64,000 nucleotides of DNA from Isoetes taiwanensis (GCA_021234155.1 JAJEKV010000161.1:337316-401315); one strand, 5' to 3'. Positions 1 through 10,932 are shown, numbered from the stretch's first letter. A program made the numbers and translations. The notes: generated by a model not told the origin, from the sequence alone.

Positions 1-242
1 TGGATCCAATGACACCAAATGCTGATGTATATTTTGTATCAGGTTCATGTATATTGTGCTGATGTATAAATTTATGCTGATGTGTTTTAAACTCTGTTTT
101 ATGTTTTGAACTATGTTCTATACTATGTTCTAAACGTTTTAAGTGGTATCTTAGTTTTTTTTGTATTCGTTTTTCATATTTTGTATTCGTTTTTTTTTCG
201 AGCATGCCGTATCGTATTCCGTATCCGTATCTGGTAACTATG
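1..242. mobile_element. Right end of a hAT-like DNA transposon (cut by window edge)
   Basis: This segment matches the last 240 bases or so of the complete element at 15974-17363, ending in the same terminal sequence GGTAACTATG at 233-242 and followed by the same octamer ACCTAAGT (243-250). It holds several CGTAT/CCGTAT hexamers close to the end, typical of subterminal transposase-binding repeats. No coding capacity is seen. The left part lies outside the window. Shared insertion site with the second copy makes it part of a duplicated block. Confidence 0.7.
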
Positions 243-289
243 ACCTAAGTACAACTTGGAACCTAACTTCACTAAAAATGCTTTTCAAA

Positions 290-1630
290 TCATACAAACA
301 GACATAATGCAACATGCTGTTGCCAGTACCTCTTCAGATGCATAATGTTGATAGGATTGGGCAGCTCATAGTCTTCACTTACAGATTTCAACCAGTATGA
401 GTCTTTCCCTGCTATACCTATCACTTCAAAAGGCCCTTCCCATAGATTTTCAAGTTTGCTTGCAGTATTTTCCCTTGCTTTATTCCACTTCAGAACTAAT
501 TCCCCTTCCTTGAGCAGCCTTGAAGGCTGCAATATCCTTGGCCTTTTTTAGCATGATATACTATTCTGCTTCATATCTTTGTTCTTCCAGTTGCATTAAC
601 CTGACACATCTCTCTCTCACAGCCTCCTCCATTTCCAAATTGATCATGTGAGCCAATCTGAGTGAGGGTAACTTAAGTTCTACAGGAACTACAGATTCCA
701 CACCATAGACCAAACTAAAAGGTGTGTGTTTGGTAGAGTTCTTGACAGTGGTTCTGTAGGCCCATAAAGCATCATAAAGCTTTACATGCCAGTCTCTTTT
801 GGATAGACTAACAGTCTTTTGCAATATAGACTTAAGAACCTTGTTAGTTGATTCAGCCTGACCATTGCCTTGTGGATAGTATGCTGAGCTTTTAACATGT
901 TTGACTTTAAGAATGCTCAGGAGTGTGGCAATAACTTGGTTAACAAATTGAGTCCCCCTATCAGATATGATTTTAAAAGGAATACCAAACCTGCTGCAGA
1001 TATTTTCATGCAAGAATCTAGCAGTTGTGAAAGAATTGGCTTCCCTAAGAGGTACAGCCTCTGCCCATTTGGTGAAGTAATCAGTTGCAACCAAAATATA
1101 CTGATGTTGAGTAGATGAGGGAGGGTCTAAGGGCCCTATGAAGTCTAATCCCCAAATTTGAAATGGTCCAGGTGACACTATGGCAGTAAGAGGTGCTGGT
1201 TGCAATGTTCTCTTGCCAAAAATCTGACACTTATGACAGCATTTAATTTTATTATAGCAATCCTTAAATAAAGTTGGCCAAAAATATCCTGACCTCATAA
1301 TTTTTTTTCTGTAGTGTCTGCAGCAAAATGTCCTCCACAAATGCCCTCATGGCATGCATCTATGATCAATTCTGCTTCATCCTTGTCAACACATCTAAAT
1401 AGCACACCTTCTTTGTCTACCTTGCATAACACATCCCCAATGAGTCTGAAAGTTTTGCACTTTTCTTTGAACCTCCTCAACTGATTGCTATTCAGATCTT
1501 TGGGTGACTCAGCATGCTCCAAATAATATTTAATGTCAGTCTGCCAATCCAAGATCTCATTGCTAAAAGCCACCATGTCAGTAGTGATTTTCACATTCAA
1601 ACCTTCTTGATCCTCATATTCAAACATCAT
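290..1630 (-). pseudogene. gypsy-1A integrase (broken)
   Basis: Integrase inserts the retrotransposon cDNA into chromosomes. The N-terminal zinc-binding part is in 1295-1630 (H and C residues around DACHEGICGGHF and CHKCQIFGKR). The catalytic core in 561-1340 shows the expected D (GLDFIGPLD), D (SDRGTQF) and E (YYPQGNGQAEST) residues, followed by the WAYRTTVKNSTKHTPF block typical of gypsy elements. The C-terminal domain in 290-532 keeps the LENLWEGPFEVIG motif. Reading frames change near 1300-1340 and a stop separates core and C-terminus near 540-560, so no full protein can be made. The same stop near 550 occurs in copy B, so it predates the duplication. Confidence 0.85.
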
Positions 1631-1861
1631 GTTAGTTAGATAAGCACTAGGATCTTCAATAATATCGAAATTCTGTACCTTGCAAGCTCACCTGCATAGT
1701 TTTGCCTTGGGTAGATTCTTGGCAAACAAAAGTGTCAATGGATTTTGCCTCATGAAGACTTGTGTATGGCTGTTCAGCAGCAAGTGTCCTTGTTTCTCCA
1801 GTAGGAACATGAGTGCAGCAGCACTTTTCTCTAGTTTTTGATATCTGAGTTTAGTCTCAGA

Positions 1862-2807
1862 CTAGATTTTGCTTGAAAAGGCTATGATCCCATCATCCTG
1901 TAGCAATGCTAGACCTATAGCTCTTTTAGTAACACTTATATAGGCAGTGAAGGCCTTTGTGTGATCAGGAGGTTTTAAGAGAGTAGAATTGCAAAGGGAC
2001 TCTATAATTTTGTCAAAAGCATCCTGGCAAACATTATCCCGATTTATCAAAATATGTTTGCTCTCATTTTTGGAAAATTTCCCAACCTTGGTTAACTTAG
2101 CAATAGGACTAATGGTGTGTGAAAACTCTTGACCTGCTTGAGGGTTTTTGGTGGTGTCAGCCTCCTCAATGCTTCCAATTTGCTTGCAGCCACCTGGATT
2201 CCTTCAGTAGATACTTCATGGCCAAGTAAATCCCCTTTTGAACAAAAGAAAACACATTTTTTTGGATTTAGACTCACTCCTCCTGCTCTGCATAATGAAC
2301 ACAATTTGGTCAGATAATTGTAATGTTCATTGATAGCTGTACCTAAACACAAATCATCTAAGAACACCCGAAATGATTGGTAGGCATCTCCTTGAAGATA
2401 GTATCCATGGCTCTCTGGAAAGTAGCTGAAGCATTCATTAGTCCAAATGGCATTTTTCTCATTGCAAAATTACCCCAAGGTGTGATGAAGGCAGTTTTTG
2501 GTTGATCTTCCTCCTTTATGCTAATCTGATTGAAACCTGAAAAACCATCCGAAAATGAGTAAATTTCCTTACATGCTACTGCATGTAGCACTTCTTCCAA
2601 AAAAGGCAAGGGATAACAATCCTTGACTGTAGCTTTATTAAGATCTCTGTAATCAATGCATATCCTGATTGTCTTGTTCTTTTTTTCAACAGGAACTATG
2701 CAAGATAACCATTCTGGATTTATAATTTTTGATATCACTCCAGCATCTTTCATTTTGTTCAACTTTTCCCTGACCAAAGTCAGCAATGATCCATTAATTC
2801 TTCTCAA
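1862..2807 (-). pseudogene. gypsy-1A reverse transcriptase and canonical RNase H (broken)
   Basis: The reverse transcriptase spans roughly 2807-2092. It shows the RICIDYRDLNKATVKDCYPLP block, FSDGFSGFNQISIKEEDQPKTAF split over the palm, PFGLMNASATFQRAMD, and the catalytic FLDD at about 2360, where the frame is shifted. The downstream RNase H (1862-2050) begins PDHTKAFTAYISVTKRAIG. In active gypsy RNase H the corresponding position is usually TDAS, so the first catalytic aspartate appears lost. Several frameshifts interrupt the region. The sequence is a normal gypsy RT in order and spacing, but is not functional. Confidence 0.8.
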
Positions 2808-3168
2808 CCTTTACATCACTGGTTTCATGCCTTCTTTTGTTTTTATCTCGAACTCACATATTTTCTTGTCTACACCCCTCAGCTCATTGTAATCCCAGGC
2901 AAAGACATCACTTCACTCTTCAAAAAATTCTATAACTTTGCTTTCATCTTCTTCTTGAAATAAATCCCCTACATAAAGTGTTCTCTCCTGGCCATTCTTC
3001 TAGATTTTCAATTCTTTGACCTGCTTTTCTTCACTAGCATTAATCACTAGTATAGGATAAAGTTGTTGTAATTCCTTCCTTTCCAACTCCTCTTCATTGA
3101 TAGCACCCTCAGCCAAATGTTCCAACAGTACATTTCCGCAAAGTGCATCAGCCTCTGCATTGAATTCC

Positions 3169-3639
3169 CTAGGCACATGATGTATCTCCCATTTGTTGAA
3201 TATCTTTTAGAACTGCCCTATCCTGATTTTTTGTTTGGTATTCACCCGACACCTGCTTGCAGATCAACTGTGAGTCTCCAAAAACAACAAGCTCATCTAT
3301 TCCTAAATGTTGGCTTCTTGTAGTCCTGCTAAGAGAGCCCCTGTATTTTGCCACATTTGATGTGATATCTGGATGAATTCTGCCAACCTTAGCTAGGAGC
3401 TTATTAGAATTATCTTTGATAATTGCAGCACAAGCAGCCACATTCAATTTTTTAGAAATTCCTCCATCAAACCACATATAAGCATGCTTACCTGGCTGTA
3501 TTAATTTGTACTCCATTGTTGAACTTGTTGCAATTGTAGGGGCAGTGAGCTCATACTCTCCATAAGGACTTTGGGATAGCATGTCCATCTCAATGAAATT
3601 TAAGGCTTCTAATTCACCAGTTCTATTGTAAATAGTCAC
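3169..3639 (-). pseudogene. gypsy-1A additional RNase H domain upstream of RT
   Basis: The translation contains MWFDGGISKKLNVAACAAII, then TSNVAKYRGSLS, then VVFGDSQLICKQVSGEYQTK, matching the DGG, N-x-A-E-Y and GDSQLV blocks of the archaeal/plant-type RNase H found as a second domain in some plant gypsy elements. The usual glutamate of AEY is lysine here, so the active site is probably damaged. It follows the protease ORF, with a frame change, and precedes RT; in the better-known Tat elements the extra RNase H lies after the canonical one. Copy B has the same lysine. Confidence 0.75.
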
Positions 3640-4106
3640 TTTCCTTTAGACCAGATTGGTCTTGCATCCACTATTGAGAGCCACCTCTTGCCCAAAAGTA
3701 AATCATATATGTCAGTATTCTCATTCACCCCTTCAAAAGCAACAACCACAAAACTAGCAGCTACAACAATGCCTTTAATATCAATTAAAACGCTGCTGAC
3801 TATACCTATGGGATGGATCTTTGTGTTTGAAAAGGATTTTAAAACCTTAGGTGCTCTCTTGTCCACCTCTAAACCACAAGACTTCATGATGTGATGTGGC
3901 ATCACATTCAAAGGAGAACCTCCATCCAATAAGACTTTGGTTAGCATTTTTTTACCAATGCTTGCAACACAAGTAAAAGGACCTGGATTAGCATCATCCT
4001 GTGGTAATACAAACTCACCAATGTGGTTTGTGAGAGTCTCCTCTTCTTCCCTGTTTAGGCTAAGCAACTTTTTTCTGTATGAAGGAGCAATCCTAAGCAA
4101 GGTCAA
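3636..4106 (-). pseudogene. gypsy-1A aspartic protease
   Basis: A retropepsin-like domain that would cleave Gag-Pol. Key block: TKVLLDGGSPLNVMPHHIM, where DGGSP replaces the classical DTGA/DSGA triad as often seen in plant Tat/Athila-type proteases, followed by GIVVAASFVVVAFEGVN and LLLGKRWLSIVDARPIWSKG, the conserved C-terminal G-R-x-W region. The frame ends at 3636 and the RNase H frame starts at a GTG codon overlapping the stop. This is most simply an old frameshift, because copy B has the same arrangement. Confidence 0.75.
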
Positions 4107-4346
4107 TAAATCTATGCTTATCTTTGAATTTTTTTAGCAAGATTTCTAAATCTCTCCCTCTTTATCTTTTTTGATAAATCTTTGAGCTGGGGGAAGTGGT
4201 AATACCTGATTGGCTTCATTGTTCTTCTCTTTTTCCTGATGAGTAAATTTTTGAGTAGGAGGATGAGGCATTTTGTCTCCATTGTTTTTTTCTTTTGCTG
4301 AGTGTTCCTCTTTAGTCACAAGCTCTGTTTCCTTACCTTTTGACTC

Positions 4347-4835
4347 CTACATTCCTCTGGTATGAACTTCCTCTTGATCTTCCATTTCCTGCACAAATCT
4401 AACAGATGCACTTGTTTCTGCTGCCTTGGCCAGTTCCTGCCTGGCAAAATATTCCTTGACATTACATTTGTCTTCAAGATGGCCTACACCTTTGCAAAAT
4501 GTGCAAATAGGACACTCCCTGCCAAAATGACCTCTCCTGGCACACTTTAGACAAGGCCTGTAATCGCAAATGTCAGATGAATGACTATCTCTCAAACAAT
4601 GCACACAGGGTGGGAAGATTCTCTTCTCAGGTTTCGAGGCTTTTAGTTCTTGGAGTTGTCTTGTAACTTCAGCCAATGCTTCTGCCATTTTGGTCAGCTC
4701 AGATTTTGAATCTGCAGCAGGAGCAGCTACCTCTTCAACTTTCATATTCTTCTTCTCCTTCTGCACAGCATAAATTGGCATTGATGATGTATATTCCTGC
4801 TCAAACTCTGGAGAAAAAGGATCATTAGTAATCAT
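4347..4835 (-). pseudogene. gypsy-1A Gag C-terminal part with zinc knuckles
   Basis: The nucleocapsid-like part of Gag. Three C-x2-C clusters are visible: CVHCLRDSHSSDIC, CLKCARRGHFGREC and CTFCKGVGHLEDKC, the last two with the CCHC spacing of retroviral knuckles. The preceding stretch ELTKMAEALAEVTRQLQELK is predicted coiled coil. The N-terminal Gag half, present in copy B at 22153-22622, is missing because the copy is cut at about 4832. Confidence 0.8.
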
Positions 4836-6829
4836 GGATCACATAGGCCATTTGTGCAATAGTTCGCAGAGCAAAATACTCAACATCTTCTACAAAGAGT
4901 AACCCAAAATTGATAAGGGCACAGAGAGTGCCCTGATCTCTAGCATTCAGGTTTGGCCATAGGTTATCAATGTCCAAGTTGGTCAGTGATACCGAGGGAT
5001 CTTGCAGATTGTGCTGTAAGAGAAACAAATGCCTGCGTGAGCAGACATAGTCATAGTAACTTGCTGGCTTCTGGTAATCCTTTGGAGTTTCATGTGCCAG
5101 CTGGAGCGTGAGATTTGCACGTTCTAGGTTCTCATCAGCTGCTTGTTCTGCTGTCTGTAAACGCTGTTCCAGATCGAGGATCTGTCTTTCTTTTGCTGCT
5201 ATTTGCTGTTGGTGCTTTCTGACAAGTCCTGTGGTTGACGGATCAGAGGGGCCTGCCTCAGGAACTGTATCTAAGCTTGTTTTGAGTTCTGCAATTTCCT
5301 TAGCCTGTGTTTCCACTTTTTCCTGGAAATGATCAATCTGTGTCTGCAGTGTGGCAGCGTGAGTGTCCTTGGTTTTGCAATCCCTGTCGAGATCCAAATT
5401 TCTGGTTTCAAGAGTTTGAACTCGCTGAGTAAGCTCATTGTTTTGAGATCTTAACTGATCATTAGCAATGGAAAGATCTTGAAAATTTTGTTTTAACTCA
5501 GTGAATTGAGCTTGTACCTGGGTCATAGAGTCTTGTAACTTGTCATATGCTTCTTTGTGTGCGCGTGCCTCCTCTCTGGCAGCAAGCATTTGACCATGTT
5601 TGTGCTGATTCTGCTCCTCAAAGGTTGCAGAGATTCTTTTGAGGTCTGCTATTTCCATCCATATGAAGTGCCTGTACAGAATCAAGCTGGTTGCCTATGT
5701 TCTGTATGAACTGATTGTTCAATTCCTGGAACTGCTGAAGACATGTCGTGGCGTCTATCTGATAATTGAAAACAACCTGGCGTGGATGTTGCTGAGGAAA
5801 AAGAACTGGTTGGTGCTGACTGGATTGAGTTTGGTTGATGGATTTGAATGAATCTTCTGAATCAACTCGGATGATCGGTGCCTGTTGACGAGCTGGAGAG
5901 TTGGCCTGTCCATTTGCTGGTGGAGGTTGTTGGACAACAGCTATCTGGAGAACTGGTTCTTGCTGCTGACCTCTCGAAACTGATCGTTCAGAATGTGGTG
6001 GCAACTGTGGTGCTTGGAGTACCAGCTGTCTGTTTTGCACTGCAGATTGTTGTCCGGAGTTTGGAGGAGTCAGGATATCTCTCATGGCAGAAATAACTTG
6101 TCTCTGCTGTGAACTTAGCTGGTTGGAATGAGTTGTATGGGCAGGGGGTACCTGGCGGTCAATGATGGCTTGGAAATGTGCTCCCATGGAGCAATCAAAA
6201 ACTTGTCCTGGCCGCTGTCGGAGCTTATCTAACTCCTCAAAAATGCTCTGGTACAAGAACTGAAGCCAATTGATGGAAGTGTCGGTGTGGATGGCAATCT
6301 TGGCAAGGGAATAGAAGGGTGCATTGATTTGGGAGTTTTTGAAAGAGTGGCCAAGAAGTCTGCGCCACAGAAATTTTATAAAGGGGGTGTGGGTTTTATC
6401 AAAGGATGTGATGGTGGTGGTACCGGACTTGTATGGAGTCTGGGAGAACGGGGAGATATTATATGAAGAAATATCTGCAGGGCCAAGCGAATTAGATGTT
6501 TGCGGAAGAGAAAAGGTGGTGGCAATTTGGGCTTGAGAAAGAGTGATAGGGTTACCATCAACAAAAGTTTGATGATGCCCTTCCAGAGTTTGGATCAGAT
6601 GGGCTACAAATTGTTTCAACTGGGTGGGGTTCGGAACTGGAAATGGCATTTCAGCAAAGGGTAATAACCCAACTTTTACTAAAGCATCATGATTCACACC
6701 TTTGAGAGGGAGCGAAACCGTTGCTGTTGAGAATTTCTGATTCGCACATAGCGCTACATCCATGGGTGTCGCAGCACCAAGGGTCGATCGACTGGAAGAA
6801 GCCATGCTTTGAAGAAGTGTCGGAGCCAT
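4825..6829 (-). pseudogene. Q-rich coiled-coil protein, one frameshift, unknown function
   Basis: Two overlapping minus-strand frames join near 5640. The first starts best at the methionine at 6829 (MAPTLLQSMASSSRS) and reads about 390 residues, with a folded N-terminal part (LKGVNHDALVKVGLLPFAEM) then a glutamine-rich stretch. The second continues with a heptad-repeat coiled coil (LRSQNNELTQRVQTLETRNL region) and a C-terminal part with WPNLNARDQGTL. It lies downstream of the gypsy-2 integrase on the same strand, so it may be an accessory ORF of that element. The last codons run into gypsy-1A sequence. I recognise no family. A CDS split by a single-base error is also possible. Confidence 0.5.
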
Positions 6830-6908
6830 GCTTTGTTCGCGGAGCCGGAGTGAAGGCAAAGGCGATGAAGGTAAAGCAATGTTGGTTACGCGCGGAGGCA
6901 AAGTACCT

Positions 6909-6942
6909 GGATTTTTTTTTTCTTTTTCTTTTTTTTTTTTTT
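6909..6942. repeat. Pyrimidine tract (T-rich) just upstream of the coiled-coil ORF
   Basis: A run of about 33 T with two C interruptions lies on the plus strand, so the minus strand has a polypurine tract 80 bases upstream of the likely start codon at 6829. It lies inside the open frame that extends upstream of that methionine, which argues against the longer start. Function unknown. Confidence 0.5.
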
Positions 6943-7003
6943 GAAAGAAGCCGAAGCGTTGATGCAGACAGGTGTCAACTAGTCGTGAATCTCGAGAGAA
7001 CAA

Positions 7004-7283
7004 TAACTGCCCAGAATTTAGAGCGTATCTGGTTTGCGTGTAGAACCGTTGATGTGAGACTTGAAGAGTAAATACGGGACGCTCTTAACTGCTTACGGTT
7101 GTCAGAATAATTAAAAAGAAGGGGCTAAAAAGCCTTTAAATGTACGAAAATATCTTGCGGGCCGTGATTCTGAAATATGGTCGATTTGACGTTCTGTTAG
7201 TGGTCGTATTGCCACGTGGACTGCCACCTCAGCTCAAGCGTGTGGTGTTGTGCTATAAAAGAGAACCAAGAGTTTGAATTGCC
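7004..7283. promoter_or_regulatory. Divergent promoter region with TATA box and G-box
   Basis: The 280 bases between the minus-strand coiled-coil ORF and the plus-strand small ORF contain GCCACGTGGAC near 7211, a perfect CACGTG G-box core known to bind plant bZIP and bHLH factors, and CTATAAAAG at about 7253, a strong TATA box about 50 bases upstream of the small ORF start. The layout suggests that the plus-strand ORF has its own promoter. Whether the minus-strand gene is also driven from here is inference. Confidence 0.5.
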
Positions 7284-7304
7284 GTGTTTTTGTTTGCGGC
7301 AGAG

Positions 7305-7553
7305 ATGAGTTCCAAGGCCGTTGATCCTCGTGCTTCTCCTTATACTGATTTCTTAACGTGCCAGATGAACGATGTCGACCTATGGCGGTTGAAGAACCAC
7401 GGGATCCCCATGGATCCCTGGCTGGAAGCTCGGGCTATGGCGCCGGAGTGGACGTCCTACTATACGGACGTTGTGGTGCAGCTGGACTGGGCACCTCTGT
7501 TTGGGTTCCGGATTGTGCGGGTGGAGTGTCCACCGGATGAAAATCGCGCTTAG
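7305..7553 (+). CDS. Small ORF of 82 residues, antisense to gypsy-2
   Basis: Unrecognised protein. The ATG at 7305 lies about 50 bases downstream of a TATA box and is preferred over a GTG at 7284. The product (MSSKAVDPRASPYTDFL onward) is acidic to neutral and tryptophan-rich, with DLWRLKNHGIPMDPWLEAR and VVQLDWAPLFGFRIVRVE. It lies between the gypsy-2 integrase and the coiled-coil ORF, in the opposite orientation to both. Tat-lineage elements such as maize Grande are known to carry an antisense gene in this position, so an element-encoded accessory gene is plausible. G+C is higher than in flanking DNA. No domain is visible. Confidence 0.45.
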   Translation: MSSKAVDPRASPYTDFLTCQMNDVDLWRLKNHGIPMDPWLEARAMAPEWTSYYTDVVVQLDWAPLFGFRIVRVECPPDENRA

Positions 7554-7669
7554 GGGGTGTTAACCCCAAAATTTTTGTAAACTGTAGGATCCTTCCGGGT
7601 GAAAAATCCCTTACCAGTGTAGCCTTCGGGCAATTTTTGTATATAATAGAAAGATCGGAGGCGATATTG

Positions 7670-9170
7670 CTATACTCCTGTGTTGTTTTGTGTTTCTTCG
7701 GTATATGAGTCTGTGTCTGTGTCGTCGTTCTCAGTTCTGAATTTCTTCAGTCGATAGCCCATTAACCAATGTTGAAAAAGGTGTGCCGTCGAGATATTCT
7801 AGTTGTAAAACACCAGGATGTGGTATCTGAGTTACTTTGTATGGTCCAAGCCAGCGATTTTTGAGCTTTCCAGGAAATTTCTGATAGCGAGAATCATAGA
7901 GTAGAACCAAATCTCCAATCTGAAAGTGTTTTGTCTTGATGTGTTTGTCATGGCATTTTTTTTGCAGGTGTTGGCCTTGTTGGACTCATAAAGTTGCATC
8001 TCTTCGAAGTTCATCTAATTTTTCCAATTGATAAACTCGTTCTTGCAGTGCTGCAGTAGGGTTTTCATGTGTTGCCAATTGAAACTTAAGTGCAGGGAGC
8101 ACAAACTCAAAAGGCATTAAGGCCTCTTGGCCATAAACAAGTCGAAAGGGTGTTTGCCCTGTTGCAATCTTATAGGTTGTGTTATAAGCCCATAAGACAG
8201 TTGGTAGTTTATCTTGCCAGTCTTTGCGTGTTGGGTCACAAATTTTCTTCAGAATTGTCACGAGAGTTTTGTTGGTACTCTCTGCTAAACCATTACCACG
8301 GGGGTAGTAAGGCGTGCTCTTCCTATGATGTATGTTCAAATAGGTAGTGAGAGTTTCAGTTGTTTGGTTAACAAAATGAACGCCTCGATCACTAACTAAT
8401 TCCAATGGGCAGCCAAAGCGTGTGACAATATTTCGGTAAAGAACTTTGGCCGTGCTGGCAGCCGTGTTGTCCGTTAAGGCACAGGCTTCAGCCCATTTTG
8501 TTGCGTAGTCCGTGAAAACCAAAATGTAGCGTGCGCGCGTGTTGAGTGCGGGAGGATCCACGGGACCTACAAAATCCATTCCCCATTTTTGAAATGGGAG
8601 AGGCGTGGCTATTGGCGTGAGCGGCAGAGCGTCACGGGGCGTGGGTCTACCAAGCCTCTGACAAATATCACACGAGCGTGTGTATTTGTGAGTATCTTTA
8701 AACAGCGTGGGCCAGTAGTATCCCGCAAGGAGAATTTTCCTGGCCGTATTTTCTCCACTGAAATGTCCACTTCCCAATCCTTCGTGGGCATTCCTTATAA
8801 TTTCACGCCTTTCATGAGGCAGAACACATCTTCTTAGGACATTGTCCTTCCCCCGTTTGTAAATGTGTCCCGCGACCATTGTGTAGTCGCGTGCTTCTCT
8901 TAAAAATTGTTGCTTCTGTACAAGTTGTCTGGCAAGAGGTAGCGTAGCATCAGGTTCCGGTATTGCTCCCGTGAGAAGATATCGTCTGTAGTCACTGTAC
9001 CAGTGTGGCGTTGCCGTGACTAGAAAAAGTTGTTCTTCTGGAAATGTGTCTGGAACACCTTCTGATTTGTCATCCGTGTGTATGCGTGACAGATAGTCTG
9101 GAACCGTGTGTGCACGTCCAGGCTTGTGAATTATTTCAAAGGGGGCAAACTCCTGGGCAGCAAGACCCAT
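7670..9170 (-). pseudogene. gypsy-2 integrase
   Basis: The N-terminal zinc domain shows H-H-C-C residues (NAHEGLGSGHF, CDICQRLGR), and the core shows MDFVGPVDPPALN, SDRGVHFVNQ and YYPRGNGLAEST for the D-D-E triad. The frame closes at 7986, but coding continues in a shifted frame with HFQIGDLVLLYDSRYQKFPG and NRWLGPYKV, the conserved C-terminal SH3-like motif, then shifts once more near 7757 to YRLKKFRTENDD and stops at 7670-7672. At least two single-base frameshifts therefore break it. Confidence 0.85.
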
Positions 9171-9228
9171 CGAGCAATGCGTCCCGTGGGCGTGGATTTG
9201 TTGATCAAGTACAGGAGTGCCTGATGAT

Positions 9229-10332
9229 CTACAAAAAACTTAATGTGACTTCCAAGAAGATAATGTCTGAATCCTGCACACAGAAGATCAGACCAAGAGC
9301 TTCACGCTCTGTTGCAGAGTAGTTTTTTTCAGCAGGATTGAGTTTCCTACTTGCAAATCGAACAGGTTTGTCTTGTTGTGGGGCATGTTCTTGAGCAAGA
9401 ACAGCTCCTATTGCAAATGCAGAAACATCTACGTGAACATGAAATGGTTTGTCCCACTGGGGTGGTGTGAGTACCGGTGCCTTCGTAAGAAGAATCTTGA
9501 GTTTCTGAAATGCTTGATCTGCTTCCGGAGTCCATGACCAAGTGGACTCATTGCCTGTCAGTTTGTGTATTGGATCTGCAATTGGTGCCAACCCTGGAAT
9601 GAAGGTGGCATAGTAATTTACCTTACCAAGGAAAGATCGTGTCTCCTTGATATTCGCTGGTGGCTGTGCTTTGAGTATACAGCTGATTTTTGCTGGATCT
9701 GTGGTGATACCATGGCGGCTAACCACATGACCCAATAGTACACCAGAGGTGACACAAAATGTACATTTCTCTGGGTTGAGACTGATACCTGATTCAGCAC
9801 AACGCTGAAAAACGAGTTCAAGTTTGGCAAGGTGAGTCTCGGCCGTGCTGTACGCGAAAAAGTCATCTTGAAAGACTTGAAGAAACGGGTGTTCTTGCAT
9901 GAATTCCTGGAAGACTGCAAGCATTATCCTTTGGAATGTTGACGGAGAGTTTGATAATCCAAAAGGAACAACCTTATAGGCAAATGTACCCCAAGGTGTT
10001 GTGAATGTTGTTTTGAGTTGATCTTCTTCCTTGATGGATATTTGATTATATCCAGAGAAGCCATCCATGAAGGAGTACATCTCGTGGCCTGCTACATCTT
10101 CCAATACTTGATCAGTGAAAGGAAGTGGGAAGTGATCCCGTTCCGTGGCGTGATTGAGCTTTCGATAGTCCACGCAAACTCGACTTTTCCCATTGTGCTT
10201 CAGAGCAATAACAATTGGGCTCACCCATTCCGAATGTTTGACCTCATAGATCAGACCAGCGTCAAGGAGTTTGTCAATTTCTGCCTTGGCACGTTCTCTA
10301 TAATTTGGGTTGAGCCTGTACTGTCGTTGCTA
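9229..10332 (-). pseudogene. gypsy-2 reverse transcriptase and RNase H
   Basis: Long open frame 10224-9229 with RVCVDYRKLNHATERDHFPL, YSFMDGFSGYNQISIKEEDQ, VVPFGLSNSPSTFQRIM, the catalytic VFQDDF (a variant of YxDD), GHVVSRHGI, and the RNase H start FHVHVDVSAFAIGAVLAQ. The true N-terminus of RT extends upstream through RLNPNYRERAKAEIDKLLD to an in-frame TAG at 10330-10332, separating it from the linker ORF. The 3' part shifts frame near 9229-9300 before the integrase. Otherwise the domain is well preserved, so the copy is fairly young. Confidence 0.88.
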
Positions 10333-10923
10333 GATTGGTCGTGCATCTGGTTTGGTTGGTATTGAGAGTTCTCCCAACTCTTTTTTGATTCCACGCAAGT
10401 CTTTGTAGCTCCACGCAAAAACGTGCTTTTTGAGTAACTGTACAGCTTGTTTACGGAAGGTGTTGGAAACATTCCTAGCCAACCGGATGTGTTGTTTTTC
10501 TCCAAGGTCAATTATATCTACCTCAGGTGTCTCGATGTGTGGGACAACCTGATCTCCTTGAATTTCATGTGCTGGCTCCTGAAAGAGCACAGGGTGTTCT
10601 TCTTGTCCAATCTTGAAGAACAAAGGTGTACCACTATTTTCTGCTGTGCTATCTTCTGGAATAGGAGGAGTAGCTGTGTTATCTGGATCTTCCCGTGGTA
10701 CCAGGGTTACCTGATTACAAGATGTCAGGTAAGGATCTACAAGTGATGCAACTGCTTTATCGATATCCATGTTTTCCCATGGGTGATTGTATTCGGGGAA
10801 TGCCGTGAGTGGCAAACCCGTGGCATTGACCTGGTAAGTGTTGTGTACCGTGTCAGAATCGCTATCTGACATAGGTGTCTCCGCATTCTCAACCGAGATC
10901 AGCTTTCCTGTAACAAGATCCAT
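10330..10923 (-). pseudogene. gypsy-2 protease-RT linker
   Basis: A 197-residue frame joining protease and RT. It starts MDLVTGKLISVENAE, is acidic (MSDSDSDTVHNTYQ), and ends with KKHVFAWSYKDLRGIKKELG, a motif seen just before RT in plant Tat/Athila polyproteins. In-frame TAG codons bound it at 10933-10935 and 10330-10332, so the ancestral polyprotein probably read straight through both positions. Confidence 0.7.
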
Positions 10924-10932
10924 TGTTGCAGT

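Larger units (their letters stand above)
243..4832 (-). mobile_element. Ty3/gypsy retrotransposon gypsy-1, copy A (degenerate, truncated)
   Basis: On the minus strand the order is Gag zinc knuckles, aspartic protease, an additional RNase H, reverse transcriptase, canonical RNase H, integrase. All are broken by stops or frameshifts. Similarity with copy B (17364 onward) stops abruptly at about 4832, after the shared bases ATCATTAGTAA, where the sequence switches to the coiled-coil gene of the next region. No LTR was recognised at either end, and the hAT end lies directly downstream of the integrase. The domain order with a second RNase H suggests a relative of the plant Tat-type gypsy group, by inference. 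Confidence 0.85.

Noticed and set aside
897-1118. Plus-strand ORFs overlapping the gypsy and Helitron genes
   Set aside because: They run opposite to clear integrase, RT or helicase reading frames and have no own signals; treated as shadows.
6909-6942. T run as the poly(A) tail of a minus-strand LINE
   Set aside because: No LINE sequence is adjacent and no target duplication seen; the tract is mixed T/C.
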